Below are positions 15,242 through 24,822 of a DNA stretch of 29,050 bases, one piece after another. This DNA is from Nitrospiraceae bacterium UBA6905 (GTDB taxonomy: Bacteria; Nitrospirota; Thermodesulfovibrionia; Thermodesulfovibrionales; UBA6898): assembly GCA_002451165.1 (NCBI GenBank), contig DKBH01000032.1, forward strand, positions 1 to 29,050, in the 5' to 3' direction. The notes beneath the pieces are model-generated. The model did no database searches and had not been told where the DNA came from. It saw only the letters and a program-made list of their open reading frames with translations. How positions within the stretch are numbered: the stretch's first letter is position 1; every line of letters begins with the position of its first letter. Made by a program: the position numbers and the translations under genes.

Positions 15242-15563
15242 GGAGCAAAAACAGGGAGTTCATGAAGGGCAGGACGAAATTATAGCTGTATCTTCTGAAG
15301 CCAGGGTAGCAGGCTAAATTCGATCAAGCTCTCTCCAAGGGGTCGCGCGCCTGGAGTACTGCTGTCTGTTCGGCGATCTGCCGCTACGGGATGTCACTAA
15401 CCTGTGACTGCCGGCCGGTGTCGAGGTGGTATAGATTGGTTAGTAACTTGACCCGGGGTGATTGGTCTGCGCGGTTGAGAACGATGAATTGTCCCAAAGA
15501 AGTTTTCCGAGCGCGGACCTCGGACATCCCTTGTCCGGGGAGGAATGGTATCATACCTGTACC
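15242..15563. other. Gene-poor stretch before the AddA-like gene
   Basis: About 320 bases. I see a small CGGC/GCCG hairpin near 15373-15385 and no coding frame other than the open 5' extension of the next gene, which begins at a TTG at 15462 directly after a stop. I cannot place a promoter for the nuclease pair. Confidence 0.4.
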
Positions 15564-18500
15564 GTGACTGAGAAGATTAGATCATCGGGTCAGGAGAGCA
15601 GACCAGCCTATCAGTTCCCCCATATCATGGTGCTGAAGGCATCCGCCGGTTCAGGCAAGACGCATGCCCTTACCCTGCGCTATGTCGAGTTCCTCATGAA
15701 CAGCAGCATCCCGCGGAACGACCTCAGGAACATCCTTGCCGTAACCTTTTCGAACAACGCTGCAAAGGAGATGAAAGAGCGGGTGCTACGGTGGCTCAAG
15801 TCAGCCTGCACCGGGGATCCGGATAGCCTCGGGCAGCTGAAGGAGCGTCTTCTGTTTTCCGAGGAGGAGCTGAAGGAAAAGGCATCAGGCCTGATCGACC
15901 GTATCCTAGACACCTACTCGGATTTCCAGGTCCGCACCATAGACAGCTTCATGGCAACGGTCTTTAAATCATCGGCGATCGATTTCGGTTTTAATCCTGA
16001 CTTCGAGATCGTGATGGAGAGCAGCCGGCTCATCGGATATGCCTTCGATCTCTACCTCAGGAGGGTGAGGGAGGGCTCGGCCGAGGCCAGGCTCATGCAG
16101 TCGGCAGTCTCCGGCATTGCCGAGCACCGGGAGGGAGGGTCTGCCTATTACTGGGACCCTGCTGCACCGATCCTGAAAGAACTGAGGAACATCTACGGCA
16201 AACTCTCATCAACACGGCGCGAGCCGCTCTTTGAGGACTTCTCTGCCGATATGGGGGTGCTTAGAAAGCAAATGGCGGATACGATCGCAGCGATCGATGC
16301 AGAGATCGCTGCGGGAAATCTCAAACGCCACGGCAACTCATCGTTCCGGAGCATGCCGGACCTTGCTGCAGAGGGGAAGTTCGTGGAGCTCATCGGCAAA
16401 GGCTTCAGCAACCTGCCGGTAACAAAGCCGACGAAGAACGATACAGCAGCTGTTGCCCCGTATGAGCGCATCCGCGGGCGTTGGGACCGCCTTGCATCCC
16501 TGGTGCGAGAATTTGCCGGGCTGTATGCCCGCTCCTTCTTCACCCCTTATCTGCGGATCTTCAGCGGTTTCCGGGACACGCTCGAGATGGTGAAGCGGCA
16601 GCAGGAGAAGGTCTTTATCGAGGACATCAACCGGGTGCTTGCAGACTACATCGACCGCCTGATCGTGCCGGATATCTACTTCAGGATCGGCGATACGGTC
16701 TATCATTATCTCATCGACGAGTTCCAGGACACTTCGCCGGTCCAGTGGGACAACCTCCTGCCTCTTGTCGAAAATTCGCTCAGCCAGGGGGGGAGCCTGT
16801 TTGTGGTAGGAGACACCAAACAGGCTATCTATGGTTTCCGCTATGCTGACTATACTATCATGCAAGGGCTCGAGCGCGGCGGGTACCTTACGCTGGTAAA
16901 GCCCGATGTGAAAGGCCTGACCGAGAACTTCCGGAGCAGGCCGGAGATACTGAAGTTCGTAGACGCGGTCTTTACAAAGACTATGGCTACGACTCCCGGC
17001 TACGGAGATGCGGCGCGGCGCAGCGGCCTTGCAGACTATGAACAGAAAGCGCTCGACTGGAGCGACGATGCCGGCCATGTCGAGGCGGTCGTGCTGGAAC
17101 GCGACGAAGAAGTCCAGCCGGAGCGCGAGCGCATTGTGCGGACGATCGCGCAACTGCAGGGTCGGGGCTTCAGGCTGAGCGATATCGCGGTACTGACCCA
17201 GCGAAATGAGGATGCCGTGCGGGTTTCGGGATGGCTGAACGAAGCGGGCGTCGAATTCATCTCTTACAGCAACCTTGACATCCGGAGAAGGAGGATTACC
17301 GGCGAGGTCATAGCGCTTCTTAACTTCCTCGATTCCCCCATAGATGACCATGCCTTCAGCACTTTCCTGCTCGGCGAGATCTTCAGCAGGATCTGCATGC
17401 TGGATGCCGTCCATGTCAGGCGGGAAGACCTGCGCGCCTGCGTCCTTGCCGGGCGCGGGGAGCGGGGCTACAAGGTCTTTCAGCGGCTGTATCCGCAACT
17501 GTGGGACCGATACTTTGACGGGCTGTTCAGGGTGGCAGGGTATTTCCCTGTTTATGATCTCGTGACCGAGGCATTCAGTGTGTTCCGGGTATTCGAGACA
17601 TGCGGCCATGAGGAGGCAACCCTGGTCAAGATACTTGAAGTGATCAGGGAGTTCGAGGGTGCAGGATTCAACAGCCTGAGGGACTTCATCGAGTTCGCCA
17701 ACGACGAAGATGCTGACGATGCCGGCTGGAATATGAACGTGCCGAAGGGCGTTCCGGCAGTTCGGGTGATGACCATACATAAGGCAAAAGGGCTTGGGTT
17801 CCCGGCGGCCATCGTTCTCCTCTATGCTGCGCGGCAGCAGCCGTTCGACTTTGTGGAGCAGATGGAGGGTGACAGAATACGGCTTCTCAAACTGACGAAG
17901 GGCATATGCGCCAGCGAACCAGCATTTCAGCCGCTCTATGATGAGGCTGCGGCAAAGGACCTTGTCAACCGCTTGAACGCGCTTTATGTAGGGTTCACCC
18001 GGGCTGAGGAGGAGATGTACGTCATCGGCGTAAAGGGCGCGAGGGACAAGCAGCCATTCGATCTGTTCCCTGAAGAAGGCTTTCCCGAAGCTTCCCGTGT
18101 GGAGCGCAGTCATACGGCAAAGGCAGAGGAAAGGCAGCCATGCAGCATAACTCACCGAACAGGCAGCATAATCCGGCACCCGGTATCGTACAGCACTCTT
18201 GCAGCCCCGGAACGCAAACGCGGCGAACTTATCCATGACGTGCTTTCGAGGGTGGAAACAACTGTTCCCGATCCGGTGCAGCTCCGTGCTTTCATAGGAA
18301 AGGCAAAGACAGCGACCGGCATCGAATACCCTGATGATGAGATTGCTGATGCGGTGACAGCAGTGCTCCGCAATCCAAAGGTCGCAGAATTTTTCGCAGC
18401 GAGAGAAGGCCGCGTGGTCTTTACCGAAAAGGAGGTCGTTGACCAGACCGGCAGGCTGCTCCGCATTGACCGCCTCGTCGTGGACTCTGATGCTGCGATT

Positions 18501-18659
18501 GTTCTGGATTTCAAGACCGGGAGGGATGGCGTGGCCGCTGAGCATCACGCAGAACAGGTGCGACACTACCTGTCGGTGGTCGCGGCGCTCTATCCCGGTA
18601 GGGCAGTACGCGGTCTTCTGATGTACGTTGACGTCAATCGTGCGGTTGAGGTGGCATGA
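15564..18659 (+). CDS. AddA-like UvrD/RecB-type helicase-nuclease
   Basis: 1031 residues from GTG 15564. Helicase motif I KASAGSGKT ends at about residue 33; NILAVTFSNNAAKEMKERV is motif Ia; Walker B is LIDEFQDTSPVQW with Asp385-Glu386; VVGDTKQAIYGFRYAD is motif III; VRVMTIHKAKGLGFP is motif V; and LNALYVGFTRAEEEMYVI is motif VI. A C-terminal RecB-family nuclease follows, with RIDRL (Asp969), DFKTG (Asp982, Lys984) and QVRHYL. It should unwind and trim double-strand DNA ends for recombination together with the next protein. The start is uncertain: TTG 15462 and ATG 15627 share the frame and none has a good Shine-Dalgarno. It overlaps the next gene by ATGA. It is somewhat shorter than Bacillus AddA. 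Confidence 0.9.
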   Translation: MTEKIRSSGQESRPAYQFPHIMVLKASAGSGKTHALTLRYVEFLMNSSIPRNDLRNILAVTFSNNAAKEMKERVLRWLKSACTGDPDSLGQLKERLLFSEEELKEKASGLIDRILDTYSDFQVRTIDSFMATVFKSSAIDFGFNPDFEIVMESSRLIGYAFDLYLRRVREGSAEARLMQSAVSGIAEHREGGSAYYWDPAAPILKELRNIYGKLSSTRREPLFEDFSADMGVLRKQMADTIAAIDAEIAAGNLKRHGNSSFRSMPDLAAEGKFVELIGKGFSNLPVTKPTKNDTAAVAPYERIRGRWDRLASLVREFAGLYARSFFTPYLRIFSGFRDTLEMVKRQQEKVFIEDINRVLADYIDRLIVPDIYFRIGDTVYHYLIDEFQDTSPVQWDNLLPLVENSLSQGGSLFVVGDTKQAIYGFRYADYTIMQGLERGGYLTLVKPDVKGLTENFRSRPEILKFVDAVFTKTMATTPGYGDAARRSGLADYEQKALDWSDDAGHVEAVVLERDEEVQPERERIVRTIAQLQGRGFRLSDIAVLTQRNEDAVRVSGWLNEAGVEFISYSNLDIRRRRITGEVIALLNFLDSPIDDHAFSTFLLGEIFSRICMLDAVHVRREDLRACVLAGRGERGYKVFQRLYPQLWDRYFDGLFRVAGYFPVYDLVTEAFSVFRVFETCGHEEATLVKILEVIREFEGAGFNSLRDFIEFANDEDADDAGWNMNVPKGVPAVRVMTIHKAKGLGFPAAIVLLYAARQQPFDFVEQMEGDRIRLLKLTKGICASEPAFQPLYDEAAAKDLVNRLNALYVGFTRAEEEMYVIGVKGARDKQPFDLFPEEGFPEASRVERSHTAKAEERQPCSITHRTGSIIRHPVSYSTLAAPERKRGELIHDVLSRVETTVPDPVQLRAFIGKAKTATGIEYPDDEIADAVTAVLRNPKVAEFFAAREGRVVFTEKEVVDQTGRLLRIDRLVVDSDAAIVLDFKTGRDGVAAEHHAEQVRHYLSVVAALYPGRAVRGLLMYVDVNRAVEVA

Positions 18660-21478
18660 TCGCGCGCGTGCTTCCCGCAGGAACGAATATCGTTGCAGAG
18701 ACAGCATCGCTCCTCGAACCTCGCGGACGGGACTTCTCCGCGAACCTTGTAGTATTTCCGGGGAGACGGCCTGCCCATTTTCTTCGCAGGGAGCTCGCTC
18801 TCAGGACAGGCAGCGCCTTTATACCGCCGGTCATCCATTCCGTCGACAGTTTTGTCGACGCGCTTTATGATGCTTTGTTCGAACGGCGCAAGATTGATGC
18901 GATCGATGCCGTCGCTGTGCTGTACAACATCCACCGTGCTGCTGAGGATCGGATAGGACGTGACCGCTTTCTTTCCCTCGACCGCTTCTTTTCTATCGGC
19001 ATGACGATATTCCGCGATCTCGAGGAACTGCACATTGAGGGCGTCAGGAGGGATTTGGTCCGGCAGGTTGATCCTGAGGCAGCGCGGCTCATCCCCCAGG
19101 GTTCGCTTGCGCGGCTCCAGTCCCTATCCTTCTTTTACGACCGCTTCTATGCTGAACTGGAATCGGCCCGCCTTTCGACTCGGTCTTCACGCTACCGGGC
19201 TGTAGCCGCAATGGACATCAATGCCGCACTCGCGGAATATACCATGAAGATCTTCGCCGGGTTCTTTGCACTGACGAGAACAGAGAAGGAGATCTTCCGC
19301 AACGTGGGACAATCTGAAAACACGGTCTTTCTTTTTCAGGAGGGCAGGGGACTTTCAAGCCATCTGAAGGACTTCAACGTTAGGGCCAAGGACCGTGAGG
19401 ATGAGGAGGCGATAGCGGAAAAGGTCACGTTCTATAGCAGTCCCGACATTCATGGCCAGGTCTTCGCTCTCAGCAGGATTTTTAGCGGAGAGCAGCCTGA
19501 CGAGCGGACCGCGGTTGTTCTTCCGTCGTCGGATGCACTGTTTCCGCTGCTCAGGCAGGGACTCATCGATATGACCGAAGAAGACTATAACATCTCCATG
19601 GGTTATCCGCTCAGACGCACCCCGATCTTCGGTTTTTTCGAGAACCTCATGGGGCTTGTTTCATCCATGGACCGGGACCGCGTTTATCTTCCAGCATATT
19701 TGAACTTCGTGCTTCACCCCTACACCAAAAACATCTTCTTCAGGGGGATGCCTGAGACGACCCGCGTGCTCTTCCATACGATCGAGGAGATCTTCAGCGA
19801 GAACGCGTCCCGGACCTTCGCAACGATGAAAGAGATTGAGTCAACGGACGAGATCATGAAGCGGGCAGCGGAAAAGCTTGGTACTGCAGGCGAAGTAACA
19901 AGGCCTGACGACCTGAGGGAACACCTCATGCAGATCCATCGCTCGACCATCGGCCGGTTCCTTTCGTTTGCGTCCGTGGCAGATTTTGCAGCAGCGTGTC
20001 TCACTCTGCTCACCTACATCTACGAAAACAGCAGCGCCCGACTGCACCCACAGTTCCAGCCGTTTGCCGAGGCTTTTGTGAGGGCGATCGGAGATCTGTC
20101 TGCTTCTCTGCTCACCGGTTTTTCTTTTGCTGACCGGGAAAGTTACTTCATTCTCTTCAGAAAGTGCGTGACAGCATCACATGTGCCCTTTGACGGAACA
20201 CCTGTCAGAGGCCTGCAGGTTCTCGGCCTTCTCGAGACCCGCAATCTGTCGTTTGACCGTGTCATCGTCCTGAATGCCAATGAGGAAACACTGCCGGCGA
20301 CGCGCAGAGACGATACGTTGCTGCCTCTTAAGGCGCGCAATTACCTCGGGTTACCGACCTATATCGACCGGGACAAGATAGCTGACTACATCTTCAGCAC
20401 ACTGCTCGGGTCTGCGCGTGAGGTTCATATCTTCTCTGTCGAGTCGGATACCCAGGAGCGGTCGCGGTTCGTCGAACGGCTTCTCTGGATGCGCCAGAAG
20501 CGCGACCGGAAAACAGGGGTCAGCGATTATGTCGCTTCCGTGCAGTACCAGGTCAATCTCGGCAACAGCGGACCGCAGCCTGTCGAAAAGACGCAGGAGG
20601 TGCTTGGTCTCCTGAAGAACTATGCGTTCAGCCCCACGGAGCTTGACCTATATCTGGGCTGCCCGCTCGAATTCTACTACGCCCGGCTCCTTCGCATAGG
20701 CAAGGCCGAAGCGGTAACCGGGGAGATCGCGCGGACAGAGATCGGCAGATCCGTGCACGCTATCCTGGACGGATACTTCAGCGCATTGAAAGGGATTTCC
20801 CTTACGGAGCAGGATATCGACCCTGAAGTAATCGAACGCCTGTGCCGCGCTCATTTTGCCATGCGCTACGGCAGAGATCTCGTCGGCGCCCAGTATCTGC
20901 TCGTGAACCAGACAGCTCGGCAGCTGCGCCGGTTCCTCGAACAATACTATCTGCCGCTCATCAGGGAGACCAGTGTAAGGATCATCGAGACAGAGAGGAA
21001 GATGCAGGCCGGATTCGAGGGATTCATGCTCAAGGGAAGGGTGGACTGCATCGAGGAGCGTGACGGAGAGATCTATATCATCGACTATAAGACCGGCGCA
21101 TCCGACAGGATGAAGGTCAACCTTGCAAAACTCGACCCTGCGGACCGCAGGACCTGGGCAGAGGCTATCGGCAGTCTGCAGATGCCCTGCTACCTCATGA
21201 TCTATGCGGAGGAAAAGGCCGTTGCCCCCGATACCCTTAACGGGGCGTATCTGCTTCTCGGCAGGTCAGTGATCGGGCGAGATATCGAACTGCCTCTCTT
21301 TGAGGATGGCGACAGGCAGACAGGCTGCGAAGCGCTCAGACAGGTAATACGTTCTCTTCTTAAGGAGATTATGGACCCGGCGATCCCCTTCATGCCTTCA
21401 ACGGATATGAAGCGGCAGTGCCCTGACTGCGACTTCCGGTACATCTGCGGGACGCAGTGGGTTGTCGCACGGCGGTGA
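18656..21478 (+). CDS. AddB-like PD-(D/E)XK nuclease with iron-sulfur cysteine pattern
   Basis: 940 residues. The C-terminal nuclease has GRVD (Asp797) and IDYKTG (Asp810, Lys812). Cys669 (LGCPLEFYY) and Cys922, Cys925, Cys931 (CPDCDFRYIC) reproduce the AddB arrangement C-xn-Cx2Cx5C that holds a 4Fe-4S cluster around the nuclease. The N-terminal part is helicase-like (LVVFPGRRPAHFLRREL) but the Walker A GxGK(T/S) is lost, as in other non-motor partners of this type. ETRNLSFDRVIVLNANEETLPA matches the helicase-like half. It probably forms a two-subunit helicase-nuclease with the preceding protein, with which it is translationally coupled. Confidence 0.9.
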   Translation: MIARVLPAGTNIVAETASLLEPRGRDFSANLVVFPGRRPAHFLRRELALRTGSAFIPPVIHSVDSFVDALYDALFERRKIDAIDAVAVLYNIHRAAEDRIGRDRFLSLDRFFSIGMTIFRDLEELHIEGVRRDLVRQVDPEAARLIPQGSLARLQSLSFFYDRFYAELESARLSTRSSRYRAVAAMDINAALAEYTMKIFAGFFALTRTEKEIFRNVGQSENTVFLFQEGRGLSSHLKDFNVRAKDREDEEAIAEKVTFYSSPDIHGQVFALSRIFSGEQPDERTAVVLPSSDALFPLLRQGLIDMTEEDYNISMGYPLRRTPIFGFFENLMGLVSSMDRDRVYLPAYLNFVLHPYTKNIFFRGMPETTRVLFHTIEEIFSENASRTFATMKEIESTDEIMKRAAEKLGTAGEVTRPDDLREHLMQIHRSTIGRFLSFASVADFAAACLTLLTYIYENSSARLHPQFQPFAEAFVRAIGDLSASLLTGFSFADRESYFILFRKCVTASHVPFDGTPVRGLQVLGLLETRNLSFDRVIVLNANEETLPATRRDDTLLPLKARNYLGLPTYIDRDKIADYIFSTLLGSAREVHIFSVESDTQERSRFVERLLWMRQKRDRKTGVSDYVASVQYQVNLGNSGPQPVEKTQEVLGLLKNYAFSPTELDLYLGCPLEFYYARLLRIGKAEAVTGEIARTEIGRSVHAILDGYFSALKGISLTEQDIDPEVIERLCRAHFAMRYGRDLVGAQYLLVNQTARQLRRFLEQYYLPLIRETSVRIIETERKMQAGFEGFMLKGRVDCIEERDGEIYIIDYKTGASDRMKVNLAKLDPADRRTWAEAIGSLQMPCYLMIYAEEKAVAPDTLNGAYLLLGRSVIGRDIELPLFEDGDRQTGCEALRQVIRSLLKEIMDPAIPFMPSTDMKRQCPDCDFRYICGTQWVVARR

Positions 21479-21823
21479 CGGGACCACGGTATTGATGACT
21501 CTCTTTTTCGTGGGTTCGGAAAGCCACCTGCTGATTTTGACACAGGGGAGTACATGGCGACAACAACGCATTTAAGACGAGTTGTAATGCTTCCAGAGAA
21601 GAATCAAATCAAGAGCTCTTGACATCTACCGAAATATAGATTGCCTCCTAAACTGACGGTAAATCTCCTCCAAGATGAGACCGAATGCGGGTCATTATTG
21701 AGGATATTCAATTACTTTATCATTTCCTGTTTTTCGGGCAAGAGGTTCATTGAGCTTCCTGTACCATATGGCCCTCGAACGTGATAGAATGGTAAAAAAT
21801 ATGGAGGGGACTGTTAAAGAATC
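21479..21823. other. 345-base spacer without a convincing gene
   Basis: Holds short, unlikely frames only. A TTGACA occurs at about 21617-21622 without a matching -10 at proper spacing. TAGAAT at 21785-21790 could be a -10 for the following gene. A GGAGGGG lies 14 bases before its ATG, too far for normal use. Confidence 0.4.
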
Positions 21824-22198
21824 ATGGCTGAAGCTTATCGTTTTGGCTCTTTCCTGGTTGCACGGGGACTCATTACCAATGAGGCGGTTATCAGCGCAGG
21901 GTTGCTGCAGAGAAGGAATAACCGTAAGCTCGGAGAACTTGCAAAGGACCGGGGATGGCTGACACACGATGGCATAATGATCATACTGAAAATGCAGGAA
22001 ATGACGTATGAAAAATTTGGCGAGATCGCGGTCAAAAAGAATTATTTAACAGGCAATGAGGTACATGAGCTTCTCAAAGAACAGAGTGACTCTTACCTGT
22101 ATTTCGGCGAGGCTCTTGTCAGGAGTGGGGCTCTTTCGCCGGAGACCATGAGGGAGCAGTTAGAGGAATATCATAAGTCGAAAAGAGTCACCTCATAA
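21824..22198 (+). CDS. Four-repeat MshEN-like protein
   Basis: 124 residues, made almost wholly of four tandem units with an exact 29-residue period starting at residues 5, 34, 63 and 92. Each unit has [FL]G at its positions 3-4 (Phe7-Gly8, Leu36-Gly37, Phe65-Gly66, Phe94-Gly95), then Gly (15, 44, Asn73, 102), hydrophobic-Thr/Ser near 16-18, and Gln or Tyr at 29, 58, 87, 116. The FGxxLVxxGLIxxxxVxxxLxxQ form matches the MshEN (GspE N-terminal) repeats, two of which make one cyclic-di-GMP pocket in type II secretion and pilus ATPases. Here there is no ATPase domain. Start ATG is forced by an in-frame stop nine bases upstream; the ribosome-binding site is weak. A weak hairpin follows. Confidence 0.7.
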   Translation: MAEAYRFGSFLVARGLITNEAVISAGLLQRRNNRKLGELAKDRGWLTHDGIMIILKMQEMTYEKFGEIAVKKNYLTGNEVHELLKEQSDSYLYFGEALVRSGALSPETMREQLEEYHKSKRVTS

Positions 22199-22232
22199 GA
22201 TTATCCCTCTGAGTCATCATTCGTCTATCCGC

Positions 22233-22267
22233 CCCCTTTTCAGGCTTTCTTTGGAGCCTTTTCGGGG
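22233..22267 (+). terminator. Weak hairpin terminator
   Basis: CCCC and GGGG outer arms enclose an AGGCT/AGCCT inner stem, with TTTT after the inner stem. The pairing is interrupted by TTTTC on both sides, so strength is doubtful. It lies 35 bases after the four-repeat protein's stop. Confidence 0.35.
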
Positions 22268-22930
22268 TAGGTCTGCACCGTCTGTTGAAAAACTCTCCGG
22301 AAAAAGAGGCGTAAACATTGCGGATCAAACGTTGTCCTGATGTGCAGGAGGGCGATGAAGAGCAGGATCATTTCGCAGCCCTGAATCAGATCATGCTCTG
22401 CCTTCTTAGAGAGATTATCGACCCTGACCTTCTTTTTGCGCCGGTGCATCAGCGAAAAAGAGCCTGTCCATGCTGTGCCACTGCATCTGCTGGACACCGT
22501 GTATCGCTGCACGGCAATGACCGGAACGCGCTAATGATTGCATGAGATCCCTAGGGGCTCTGATACGCACAGTAATAGACATTCCGAGCTATACTGATCC
22601 TTCTGAACAATATTGTGAAAATCCCTGTAATGCAGAGTGTTACCTAGGAAATTGCAACAAGAAAGACTCGATCTTCAGACCTGACCCCTTCCTGATTTTG
22701 AAGGGCGACCGGTGCAGCATCGAAACTAACATCGAATCTGGATAAAACTTCGGCAGTAAAATCATGGAGATAATCATGAATACATACGACAAAACAGATC
22801 AGTCATCTACTCAGAATGTTCTTTCCTCTTGCCAGATATTCTTTAAATGGACGGCATTCTGCTCTCTGTCGTTTGCTTCCTATGGGCTGAAGTGATGTTA
22901 TGTGGCAGAGCAATTATTATCGAAAAAAGA
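22268..22930. other. Gene-poor stretch with only doubtful small frames
   Basis: The frames here have weak starts and mixed composition. A plus-strand 67-residue frame at 22542-22745 has a cysteine cluster (CENPCNAECYLGNC) but no ribosome-binding site. A 39-residue frame starts at ATG 22776 after GGAG and ends at 22895. A 90-residue minus frame covers 22240-22512. None resembles a known family; the stretch may be decayed sequence. Confidence 0.4.
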
Positions 22931-22970
22931 GCAATATTTATATTGCAGAAAACTGCAGAACAGCTATACT
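22931..22970 (+). promoter_or_regulatory. Promoter with 7-2-7 inverted-repeat operator
   Basis: TTGCAG (22943-22948) and TATACT (22965-22970) are 16 bases apart. A perfect inverted repeat GCAATAT-TT-ATATTGC covers 22931-22946 and overlaps the -35. This looks like a regulated promoter for the three exported or membrane genes that follow. The binding protein is not encoded next to it. Confidence 0.5.
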
Positions 22971-23015
22971 GATTTAAAGGCTTTCCGCCTCTGAAGGGAG
23001 TTTTGACTAATCATC

Positions 23016-23354
23016 GTGTTGTTCATGAATCTTCATATTACATCTATGCCTTCTCGCCATACCCATACATCTTTGACGAGTGTCGTCTGTCTGGTTGTCC
23101 TTATCGGCTCACTCTGCGTGGCCATGTATGCCGGCTTCCTGTACTTTTCGTCCCACGATGAACCGGCTTTCGTTAGCCTCAATGTCTGTGATAGCGGCAT
23201 ATCAGCGATATTCGGTGGTACGGATATGCCCCTCCTCTGTGACAGTCCCTGTAAGCCCACTGTACCAGCGTTTTGCTGTATTTCCGCGATTAATGACCCA
23301 CCATTGCGGCCACTTTTGGTTGTGGTTGAAAAGGATCGCCCTCCACAGTCTTAA
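23016..23354 (+). CDS. Small membrane-anchored or exported protein, unknown
   Basis: Up to 112 residues; possible starts are GTG 23016, ATG 23025 and ATG 23046. A single hydrophobic helix (SVVCLVVLIGSLCVAMYAGFLYF) is preceded by a His/Arg segment. The outer part has four to five cysteines (NVCDSG, LLCDSPCKP, FCCIS) and ends VVEKDRPPQS. The cysteines and Pro-Pro ending resemble the short exported proteins often found near metal-handling genes, but I recognise no family. Ribosome-binding sites are poor for all three starts; the regulated promoter upstream supports transcription. The next gene begins 75 bases later. Confidence 0.45.
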   Translation: MLFMNLHITSMPSRHTHTSLTSVVCLVVLIGSLCVAMYAGFLYFSSHDEPAFVSLNVCDSGISAIFGGTDMPLLCDSPCKPTVPAFCCISAINDPPLRPLLVVVEKDRPPQS

Positions 23355-23429
23355 TCTTGTCTGCCGTTCATTGTCTGTGTAATTAACATCATTTTCAACA
23401 CATCGCAATACATGTGAGAAGGAGATCAT

Positions 23430-24785
23430 ATGCATAGACGAAATACTGCAATTGTGATAGGAGTACTGTTGTTGCTTGTCATGTCGGGAACTGCGTACCA
23501 TGCACTTGCTACTGCGGCATCAAAGAGAACCGTGCCCGTGAGTGCTTTGTTGAGCCAGAAATACCTGAGGGGAAGCATGCAGGGCAGCGCCGGAATTGCT
23601 CTGGATCTGAACGGCGACGGCAACGAAGATCTGGCAGTGGGGGCTCCCTATGCCGCGCATAAGGGCTCTTCAGGGGGGCTTGTTCTCTATTTTGCCAACC
23701 CGCATGGATTTGCCGAAGGACGATCCACCTTTGTTAAGGGAGAGGGTAACCTCGGCTGGAGTCTCGTCGGGTTAGGCGATATGGATACCGATGGAAAAAG
23801 TTACTTTGCTGCCTCAGCAGTTAACGGCAGCGGGAAAGATGCGTCGCTGGCTGGCACGGTCATGGTCTATAAAGGCGGGCATAAACCACGGAAGGTGATT
23901 ATCCTGGAGGGAGAGAATGCGCTGGACAGATTCGGTTATGCCATGGCATCAGGGGATCTGAATGGAGACGGCAAGCCGGATCTTATCGTGGGCGCACCCC
24001 TGCACTCACCCAGCCCTTCCCTCTATCAGCAGGGAGCGGTATATGTATATTTCGGACCGGACTATAGCCCTGCCAGTGCCGTCAAGATTTCTGCAAGTCC
24101 GAGCCTCGGCGGCATTGGCTTCTCCCTTGCCGCAGGCGACATCGACAATGACCATATTGATGACCTGCTCATAGGGGCCAGCGGCAAGGTAGCCGGTTTC
24201 TATGGCGGCAGTGCCTTTCCGTCGCCAGGTCCAGACCTTAATATTAGCAGCAGGGATGGGGGTTTTGGCCGGGCCATTGAGGTTATCTGGGACATAAACC
24301 GTGACGGTTTCAGGGATGTGGCGGTCGGGGCGTATCAGGCTGCTGTCGATAATGTCGCAGACGTCGGACGCCTTTTCATCGTGAAAGGGGGGGCCGGAGT
24401 GAGGACGATCAATGCAGACTTGGACTCGCCTGATCGACTGGCCAGAATCGATGGGGAACTGAATTCCGGGCAGTTCGCGTCAACCATCACTGCCGTGAAA
24501 AATGTGACCGGAAGCAGCATGCTGGCCGTAAGTGCAGTGCATGCCGACGGAAGCCCCTGGCTTATGACGGGGAAGATATTCCTCTTCAGCGGAGGTGATC
24601 TTATCAGCGGAACTCCTCTGGATGCTGTGAGTGCGATCCCCGGAGAAGCCAGAGATATGCATCTGGGCAAGTTCGTCGCAACGGTTGCGGGGAAGTGGGG
24701 GCGATGGCTCGTTGCAGGGGCACCGACCGAAGACAACAATGCCGGGAGCGTACGGATTTTCGGTCTGTCTTCAAATGACCAATAG
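23430..24785 (+). CDS. Exported FG-GAP (integrin-like) beta-propeller protein
   Basis: 451 residues with a signal peptide (AIVIGVLLLLVMSGTAYHALA). FG-GAP repeats with calcium-loop sequences recur: DLNGDGNEDLAVGAP (59-73), DMDTDGKSYFAAS (118-130), DLNGDGKPDLIVGAP (176-190), DIDNDHIDDLLIGA (237-250) and DINRDGFRDVAVGA (288-301), plus degenerate blades after that (LGKFVATVAGKWGRWLVAGAP). The fold is a seven-bladed propeller acting outside the inner membrane, commonly as an adhesin or as a scaffold for partner proteins. AAGGAG precedes the ATG. The cytochrome gene follows after 37 bases with its own Shine-Dalgarno, so the two are probably one operon. Confidence 0.88.
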   Translation: MHRRNTAIVIGVLLLLVMSGTAYHALATAASKRTVPVSALLSQKYLRGSMQGSAGIALDLNGDGNEDLAVGAPYAAHKGSSGGLVLYFANPHGFAEGRSTFVKGEGNLGWSLVGLGDMDTDGKSYFAASAVNGSGKDASLAGTVMVYKGGHKPRKVIILEGENALDRFGYAMASGDLNGDGKPDLIVGAPLHSPSPSLYQQGAVYVYFGPDYSPASAVKISASPSLGGIGFSLAAGDIDNDHIDDLLIGASGKVAGFYGGSAFPSPGPDLNISSRDGGFGRAIEVIWDINRDGFRDVAVGAYQAAVDNVADVGRLFIVKGGAGVRTINADLDSPDRLARIDGELNSGQFASTITAVKNVTGSSMLAVSAVHADGSPWLMTGKIFLFSGGDLISGTPLDAVSAIPGEARDMHLGKFVATVAGKWGRWLVAGAPTEDNNAGSVRIFGLSSNDQ

Positions 24786-24822
24786 ATGACAACTGCGAAA
24801 TGAAGAGAAACAGGAGATATAT

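Noticed and set aside
16338..18707. 789-codon open frame on the minus strand opposite the AddA-like gene
   Set aside because: It is a mirror of the real gene; the plus frame has all helicase and nuclease motifs, while the minus translation has no recognisable domain and no ribosome-binding site.
22240..22512. 90-codon minus-strand frame with a hydrophobic middle
   Set aside because: No ribosome-binding site, no family likeness, and a competing plus frame of equal quality; neither is supported.
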